Below are positions 34,752 through 39,829 of a DNA stretch of 39,829 bases, piece by piece. The DNA is from an uncultured cyanobacterium (GTDB taxonomy: Bacteria; Cyanobacteriota; Cyanobacteriia; Cyanobacteriales; Microcystaceae). The notes under the pieces were generated by a model. It worked only from the letters and a program-made list of their open reading frames with translations, was not told the DNA's origin and made no database searches. The DNA is taken from the NCBI GenBank assembly GCA_903887375.1, contig CAISPN010000093.1:1-39829 (forward strand). Reading direction: 5' to 3'. How positions within the stretch are numbered: position 1 is the stretch's first letter; the number at the start of each line of letters is the position of its first letter. A program made the position numbers and the translations under genes.

Positions 34752-35542
34752 AAGAGGATCTTTTATGCTCGAGAGAAGATGATTGTCAAGCATCTGCCGA
34801 TGATGATTTTTTGTATTGGTATCAGCATGGACGTTGGCATGAGCAACAGGGAAATTTAGAAGAGTCTTTGACTTGTTTTAAGCAGGCAATAGAAGCTAAA
34901 CCTCTAGACTACTGGGCTTGGTATCATAAAGCTTGTATTGAAGATGAATTAGGTAAGTTTGAACAAGCCGTTGATTCTTACCGTCAAGCTACTATTGTAG
35001 ATCCCCAAAATTACTGGTCTTGGTATCACTTGGGTTATCTTCTTGCTGAAGAATTGGAATTATTAGATGAAGCAATTAACTGTTTTGAAAAATCTTCAGC
35101 TCTCAGGCCAGAAGACTATTGGGTAAATTACCGCATTGGGGATTGTTGGCGCTATCTCAAGAATTTTGCCAAGGCTATTGAATACTATCAAAAAGCAAGT
35201 CAATTACGTCCTCAGGATTACTGGTCTTACTATAGAATTGGCGATTGTCATCGTAATTTAGGCAATTACAGGAAAGCTATTGAGAGCTACCAAAAGTCTA
35301 TAAAATATAGCTCGGATTGCTTCTATCCCTATTACAAACAGGGAGATTGTTACAGATACTTGGCAGATTTTGTTAGTGCTACCAAGGCATACAAAATGGC
35401 CATTGATCTAGATCCCGAGGATGAATATGCTTGGTACAATCTAGGCTATTCTCTAGCCAAAATTGGCCAAGCAGAAGAAGCATTAAAGGCTTTAAATCGA
35501 GCTACTACAATTAATCCCTTACTATCCCAACCAATCACTTGA
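34715..35542 (+). CDS. Aromatic-rich TPR protein
   Basis: A 275-aa protein built almost entirely of about seven TPR units. The repeats are unusually rich in Trp/Tyr at their starts: DYWAWYHKA, NYWSWYHLG, DYWVNYRIGD, DYWSYYRIGD, CFYPYYKQGD, EYAWYNLG. The period is close to the canonical 34 residues. No other domain or membrane segment is seen, so a protein-binding scaffold is likely. ATG 34715 is inside trmD; a GTG at 34706 and later TTG codons are alternatives. It is followed by a 107-base gap with no clear terminator. Confidence 0.85.
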   Translation: MAQFAKFHSKQVKEDLLCSREDDCQASADDDFLYWYQHGRWHEQQGNLEESLTCFKQAIEAKPLDYWAWYHKACIEDELGKFEQAVDSYRQATIVDPQNYWSWYHLGYLLAEELELLDEAINCFEKSSALRPEDYWVNYRIGDCWRYLKNFAKAIEYYQKASQLRPQDYWSYYRIGDCHRNLGNYRKAIESYQKSIKYSSDCFYPYYKQGDCYRYLADFVSATKAYKMAIDLDPEDEYAWYNLGYSLAKIGQAEEALKALNRATTINPLLSQPIT

Positions 35543-35649
35543 GGCTCTCACTGCCAAATATCTAGATTATTGTAAAAACAAGATTAACTTATCTAGGGGG
35601 TAAATATAGGGCTATTATGGTATATCAAAATCGGTAGGCTCTATTTTTG

Positions 35650-36591
35650 ATGGAAACTTTTCCTATTATTCTCATTCCAGAAAACCTCAGCAGACTTGCA
35701 AGTGCATTGCCTCCTTGTCCACCAGATCCAGCGCTTTTAACTTCTGCAAAGCCAGGTCCAACACCTACAAAGTTAAATATAACTTTAGTCTCACTAGAGG
35801 CAATCGGTGGAGTATTTTTATCCGGGTTATTGCTTAAATCCAACGTGACAATAGCGCTGATTTTGTTTTTATTTGTGAGTTTCGTTATAGTATGGCAAGT
35901 TTACTCACAGATAACAACCTTTGAACAGCGCATCAAGAACCACAAAAATGCGATCTCAAAATACCAAGAATCCCTGAGAATCAATAAAGCAAGACTAGAG
36001 CGACACCAACAAGATTACCAAAAATCATTAACTCCTCAAAAAATTGCTGATTATAGAGAACAAATAAAGATGGAAATATTGGCTAGTGCTTCTAGTCCTA
36101 ATACAATTAATAGAAATGTCAAATCTGGAAGAGCCGAAGCAGATTTTAAAGAAATATTAGCCATATATTTTTCTAAAAAAATCATGGTTAAAAAAGGTTT
36201 TAATATCCCGAATTTCCATTATCCATATATACCGGATTTTGTTTATTGGGATAAAAAATCTAATCTTTATATTGATATTGAAATTGATGAGCCCTATGTA
36301 TATGACAATGGTGAACCTATCCACTACCTTGGATCTGACAGAGATTGTACAAGAGATAGATTTTTTCTAGAGCAAAACTGGTTAGTAATTCGCTTTGCCG
36401 AAGAGCAGATCATTAAGTATCCCCATAGTTGCTGTAAAGTCGTGGCGCAGGAAATCGTAAAAATAACAGGAGATGACTCTCTAATGTTACGCTTTAAAAA
36501 TATAGCCGCACTTAAAACTGTAAGTCAGTGGACATATGCTCAGGCAATAGATATGGCAGCAAAAAAAGTAAGAAACAATAACTATAGTTAA
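35650..36591 (+). CDS. Membrane-anchored PD-(D/E)XK nuclease-like protein
   Basis: A 313-aa protein. A Pro-rich N-terminus precedes two adjacent transmembrane helices (about 46-63 and 67-86), a charged coiled coil (about 90-140) and a C-terminal domain. That domain shows E163 in GRAEADFKEIL, then IPDFVYWD (D196), YIDIEIDEPY (E211, D213) and RDRFFLEQNWLVIRF. This order fits the restriction-endonuclease-like fold seen in DUF559/Vsr-type proteins, with D-x(n)-E-x-D in place of the lysine form. Nuclease activity is inference. ATG 35650 is chosen over the in-frame TTG at 35647. No methylase or partner gene is adjacent, so it is not a classical restriction system. Confidence 0.7.
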   Translation: METFPIILIPENLSRLASALPPCPPDPALLTSAKPGPTPTKLNITLVSLEAIGGVFLSGLLLKSNVTIALILFLFVSFVIVWQVYSQITTFEQRIKNHKNAISKYQESLRINKARLERHQQDYQKSLTPQKIADYREQIKMEILASASSPNTINRNVKSGRAEADFKEILAIYFSKKIMVKKGFNIPNFHYPYIPDFVYWDKKSNLYIDIEIDEPYVYDNGEPIHYLGSDRDCTRDRFFLEQNWLVIRFAEEQIIKYPHSCCKVVAQEIVKITGDDSLMLRFKNIAALKTVSQWTYAQAIDMAAKKVRNNNYS

Positions 36592-36647
36592 TATTTATTA
36601 GCCAAATAAGTCCTAAATTTGGTTGAATTTTTAGAATTAGAATTTAA

Positions 36648-39101
36648 ATGATTAAATTAAACAGCGGAAGATCAATTTGGAAAATATTAGCTTTAGTTAT
36701 TTTTTTATTAATAGCAGTTAAGATATTTTTCTTCTCTAGTAAACCGACAAAAATTCCCTTAGAGTCTAACTATAGTATTACTAATCGGGCTGATTTTAAT
36801 CAGCCCGATTACTATGACTTGCAACAAAAAGTTTCACCAGAAATTTATCAGCCTACAGGCAACTGGGTAGGTAGATTGATTTTACCAACTCAAGAGGAAA
36901 TCAATGCTAGTAATTCTTTAGATTGGGTTTGGTTGGAGGTTTATCATGCTGCTAAAACAAAGGGTGATTTAATTGGGAAAAAAGTTATTGTTACCTGGCA
37001 AGATCTTCCGGAAATACAATCTTATGTAAAATTGGTTACTACTGATATTAAATTCAGTGATCAAGCCAAAGAGGGACTATTAGAGGGTAATGTTTTACCG
37101 ATTAGGCTTAATGGAAGATCTCGAGTTGGACCTCTACAATCTTTAGCTGGTGCAAGAGATAGAGATGATGTAATAGTTAGTTTAGAAGATGTTAAAATAA
37201 CCCAAGATAAAAACAATCATACAGTTTTGCAAATTAGCACTAGCCCTCTACAAGTTACAGGACGTTTTTATGGGCTAGTCAAGATTATTAAATCAATATC
37301 AAATCAAGAAAAATCATCTATTTGTCCAGAAAAATCAAATTGCCCTAGTAATCTATATCAGGTGATTCATTACAATCATAATACTGGTAAATTCGATGGA
37401 ATAAAAGAAATTATTCGTCTGCCACAACAGCCCCTAAGTCGTGACGGTAGGTACAATTTCACCCCAGATCATATTGAAAATTCACCTGCCAATGTAATGG
37501 GTTGGTATATTTATGGAGACAAAGATCATAGAGGTATTTTTACAGTCCAGTCTCTAAAACCTAGAATGGCTTTTCAAATAAAAACCAACCGCTTGATTAC
37601 AGGAAAAAAAGCAGGTTTACATTATATTGATCTAGAAAACTGGGAAAATACCAAAGAGAAAAAAGGGCTATTAAATACAGTTTTAATTGAGCCAAATCCA
37701 GATAAAAACTACACCCAATGGCGGCAGGGAGACTCCGGCTTAGTAGTACACAATTTTGGAGGGATTGGCGGAAAAAAAGGTGAATTAGGTTTTCTGACAT
37801 TCCCAACTGGACATTTTGCCTATGGCATAGCCAAAGTAATCCGAGAGCCATTGACAGGAGAATTACAATTTGACGTTCAGTACGAACAAATCTATGCGCA
37901 TAATCCAGATGGCATAATTGCTAGCAAGACAAGTTGGCAAACTTATGCCGGAAACCTACAAAGAGGGTGGATGCCAACTCGTCCTATTTCTGATGTGATT
38001 GTTGATTTAAATTGGCTTAATCAATATCTATATAAAAATGTCGGCATAGATCCTATTGGTGAATTACTCTTGCAGACAGAGATAATGATGGCCCGCTATC
38101 GCACTGGTGATGGAACAGGAATCTCGGTTGTCAGCCCTGGGACATCCTGCGTGCAAGATTCTATGCAGGCATTCTATATAATGATGCAAAAAATTAAGCA
38201 ACAATTGCAGAATCATTCTCTTAAAGATGATCCAATCTCAAAAGAGTTTACAGCCTTAGCTGATGCCCTAGAAAATGAAATAATCCCTTTTGGTATTATT
38301 CGACCCGATTGGCAAAAAAATATTAATACAATTTCAGGTATTAATCAACGAACAGGGCAATTCTTCCGTTTTCAGGATGTTAGAGCAGCTCTTCTGACTT
38401 GGCAATCAATGATCCCAAGACGCGCAGCTGATCAGATGAGTCGTCTGTTTTTTGAGCATGGCAGCTCACTTAATTTTATTCGTACCAATGAAGTTGGGGG
38501 TTATCAGAGTGATATTTATCCAGTTCCACCAACATTAATTAATGGACTTCCATTGATTTCAGTATTCTTGACCCGTCTTATTTTGGCTTTTTATACCAAA
38601 GTAACGCCCTATACCTGGTGGATCACAGTACAGTCTATCCTATTGTATGCATTAGTGAGTTTACCTATTGGGTTTGCTTCCGGTTTTTTTCGCTGGAAAG
38701 CTTCTTTGCAAAATTTAAGAGCGCAAATTGTTACTATTCTTGTGGCAATTTTTACACCCGGTCTAAGTGAGGAAATTGTTTTTAGAGTTCTGTTAATTCC
38801 TCATCGTCTAGAAAAGGTAACTGAGCCAAGCTGGATTCTAGCGGCGCTAATTAGTTTAATTTTATTTACTGTTTATCATCCTATTATTGCACTTACTACA
38901 TTTCGTAGAGCTAATCCTACTTTTTTCAATCCTGTTTTTCTGCTTCTAGCTGCCTTGTTGGGTATTGTCTGCACAATAAGCTATTTTTTAACAGGTTCTA
39001 TCTGGCCTAGTGTTATTGTCCATTCTCTTGCTGTTATCATCTGGCTTTTATTGCTAGATGGTTCGCGAAAGTTAAATCCTCTCCGCTCTCACATTAGGTA
39101 A
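36648..39101 (+). CDS. CPBP-family glutamic intramembrane protease with large N-terminal domain
   Basis: An 817-aa membrane protein. After an N-terminal helix (about 10-28) comes a long extracytoplasmic-type region (about 40-620), including NWVGRLILPTQEE, LPIRLNGRSRVGPLQ, DSGLVVHNFGG, GEQ-like CVQDSMQAFYIMMQ and a helical stretch. The C-terminal ~190 residues are polytopic and hold the CPBP motifs: EEIVFR (near 708), a His in VYHPII (near 744) and the HS motif in VIVHSLAVIIW (near 791). All three sites are present, so it is probably active. Similar ~800-aa CPBP proteins occur in cyanobacteria. Substrate is unknown. A 14-bp palindrome lies in the early coding region. Confidence 0.87.
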   Translation: MIKLNSGRSIWKILALVIFLLIAVKIFFFSSKPTKIPLESNYSITNRADFNQPDYYDLQQKVSPEIYQPTGNWVGRLILPTQEEINASNSLDWVWLEVYHAAKTKGDLIGKKVIVTWQDLPEIQSYVKLVTTDIKFSDQAKEGLLEGNVLPIRLNGRSRVGPLQSLAGARDRDDVIVSLEDVKITQDKNNHTVLQISTSPLQVTGRFYGLVKIIKSISNQEKSSICPEKSNCPSNLYQVIHYNHNTGKFDGIKEIIRLPQQPLSRDGRYNFTPDHIENSPANVMGWYIYGDKDHRGIFTVQSLKPRMAFQIKTNRLITGKKAGLHYIDLENWENTKEKKGLLNTVLIEPNPDKNYTQWRQGDSGLVVHNFGGIGGKKGELGFLTFPTGHFAYGIAKVIREPLTGELQFDVQYEQIYAHNPDGIIASKTSWQTYAGNLQRGWMPTRPISDVIVDLNWLNQYLYKNVGIDPIGELLLQTEIMMARYRTGDGTGISVVSPGTSCVQDSMQAFYIMMQKIKQQLQNHSLKDDPISKEFTALADALENEIIPFGIIRPDWQKNINTISGINQRTGQFFRFQDVRAALLTWQSMIPRRAADQMSRLFFEHGSSLNFIRTNEVGGYQSDIYPVPPTLINGLPLISVFLTRLILAFYTKVTPYTWWITVQSILLYALVSLPIGFASGFFRWKASLQNLRAQIVTILVAIFTPGLSEEIVFRVLLIPHRLEKVTEPSWILAALISLILFTVYHPIIALTTFRRANPTFFNPVFLLLAALLGIVCTISYFLTGSIWPSVIVHSLAVIIWLLLLDGSRKLNPLRSHIR
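36782..36811. repeat. Perfect 14-bp inverted repeat inside the CPBP protease gene
   Basis: TAATCGGGCTGATT (36782-36795) and its exact complement (36798-36811) are separated by TT. It encodes the protein stretch TNRADFNQPDY near residues 45-56. No U-tract follows, so it is not a terminator. Confidence 0.8.
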
Positions 39102-39136
39102 AAATTCTCAAATATTGGAGAGAAACTTTAAAAAAA

Positions 39137-39173
39137 TCTCACCGTTATACTATCTAGTGATATAACGGTGAGA
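39137..39173 (-). terminator. Intrinsic terminator of the RTX gene
   Basis: A perfect 13-bp stem, TCTCACCGTTATA (39137-39149) with its complement (39161-39173) and an 11-base loop. On the minus strand it is followed by TTTTTT (39136-39131), a proper U-tract. It begins 18 bases after the RTX stop. Confidence 0.85.
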
Positions 39174-39190
39174 AAAGAGCCTTTAACTAG

Positions 39191-39829
39191 TTAAATTACC
39201 GTAATGGTATTGGTAGCAGAGATATTGTAACCCTGCAAGAAGATTAACTGATCATTGGTAGCACTAAAGCCAGAGGTAGCATCATTGATCGCAACAAAAG
39301 TGCCACTACCTGTTCCTGAAGTCGTAAAGGCAACTATACTATTAGCTGCAAAAGTAGTATTGGTCAAAAGAGCTTGGATTCTTGCAAGAGTCAAAGGATT
39401 AGTGTTAGTTACAGCAATACTGCCAACACTAGAACGGAGAACTCTGTTGCCATTAAAGGAAGTAGCATCAATTCGATCTCCTACCTTATAACCTGTGATC
39501 GTGTCATATAGACGATTAGTATTAGTACCCCAAATTGAATCACTAACTTGAGAATATTGGTATGTATCTATACCTCTTCCACCTCCACTATTTAGGGTAT
39601 CAGCTCCAGCTCCACCATTGAGAATATTGTTTCCAGTATTGCCTGTAATGGTGTTATTGAGATTGTTACCAGTTGCATTAGTATTAGCAGTCCCAGTTAG
39701 AGTTATATTTTCAATGTTAGGACCAAGAACATAATTTACAGAAGATTGAACTACATCGGTTCCAGCATTAGCAGCTTCAGTGATTACATCAGCGCTGTTA
39801 TTGACAATGTAGGTGTCATTTCCTGCACC
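39191..39829 (-). CDS. RTX (hemolysin-type calcium-binding) protein, C-terminal part (5' end outside window)
   Basis: The minus-strand frame is open from the right edge to a TAA at 39191, giving 212 residues of a larger protein. It begins in an RTX context (GAGNDTYIVNNSADVITEAA, then GTDVVQSSVNYVLGPNIENI) followed by GNNLNNTITGNTGNNILNGG and GAGADTLNSGGGRGID, i.e. Ca2+-binding nonapeptides. A C-terminal region (LYDTITGYKVGDRIDATSF) ends in the hydrophobic tail TNTITVI, typical of type I secretion signals. It should be exported by an ABC/HlyD pair such as the one at the left end. Its size and N-terminal activity are unknown. Confidence 0.92.
   Translation of the reverse strand, partial: GAGNDTYIVNNSADVITEAANAGTDVVQSSVNYVLGPNIENITLTGTANTNATGNNLNNTITGNTGNNILNGGAGADTLNSGGGRGIDTYQYSQVSDSIWGTNTNRLYDTITGYKVGDRIDATSFNGNRVLRSSVGSIAVTNTNPLTLARIQALLTNTTFAANSIVAFTTSGTGSGTFVAINDATSGFSATNDQLIFLQGYNISATNTITVI

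Noticed and set aside
35650-36591. Classical restriction-modification system
   Set aside because: No methyltransferase or specificity gene is adjacent; only a possible nuclease fold is visible.
1-39829. CRISPR arrays, tRNA or rRNA genes, insertion sequences or prophage genes
   Set aside because: I found no regularly spaced direct repeats, no tRNA-like cloverleaf, no rRNA sequence, no transposase, integrase or phage structural gene.

Overview
The window is a 39.8-kb piece of an AT-rich cyanobacterial chromosome (about 40% G+C by eye). The cyanobacterial markers are clear: a ferrochelatase with a C-terminal chlorophyll a/b-binding-like segment (hemH), CP12, Ycf35 and Ycf46, a DUF1830 protein, a DUF3177 membrane protein and a two-domain thiamine phosphate synthase. 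I saw no HIP1 octamer (GCGATCGC), which many freshwater cyanobacteria carry densely. I cannot name the genus. The window is gene-dense; no stretch over 300 bases lacks a gene.

Layout. (1) 1-3633: type I secretion pair, an ABC exporter cut by the left edge and its HlyD-like adaptor. (2) 3690-4856: hemH. (3) 4922-6807: a promoter-led housekeeping run, ybaB/ebfC, a small TPR-like membrane protein and thiE. (4) 6825-19038: eleven tightly packed plus-strand genes forming the accessory core of the window. They encode two P-loop GTPase-like proteins, a GAP1-like membrane-anchored partner, a polytopic membrane protein with an FHA-like tail, an exported vWA protein, an anchored PPC/NTF2-like protein, a small orphan, a cytosolic vWA protein, a zinc-ribbon FHA protein, a pseudokinase-PP2C fusion and a zinc-ribbon Ser/Thr kinase with TPRs. 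(5) 19152-19448: DUF1830 gene with a good terminator. (6) 19520-28503, minus strand: propeller-transglutaminase protein, glmM, two conserved cyanobacterial genes, cp12, murJ, ilvN and a divergent phosphoketolase-like enzyme. (7) 28639-32793: LOG/DprA-like protein, a glycosyltransferase, ycf35, ycf46 and a ribbon-helix-helix/zinc-finger protein. (8) 32963-39101, plus strand: ddl, trmD, an aromatic-rich TPR protein, a membrane-anchored PD-(D/E)XK-like protein and a large CPBP glutamic protease. (9) 39191 to the right edge, minus strand: the C-terminal part of an RTX calcium-binding protein, the kind of cargo the exporter at the left end would secrete.

The likely 'system' is region 4. It reads as a phospho- and GTP-dependent signalling cassette spanning cytosol, membrane and periplasm. 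The kinase writes phosphates, PP2C erases them, FHA reads them, the vWA proteins scaffold, and the GTPases with the GAP1-like partner act as switch. It resembles, as an inference, the double-GTPase/GAP1 and TerY-P (vWA-PP2C-kinase) conflict or stress systems predicted by comparative genomics. Its striking property is that each module type appears twice, once with canonical residues and once degenerate or membrane-tethered.
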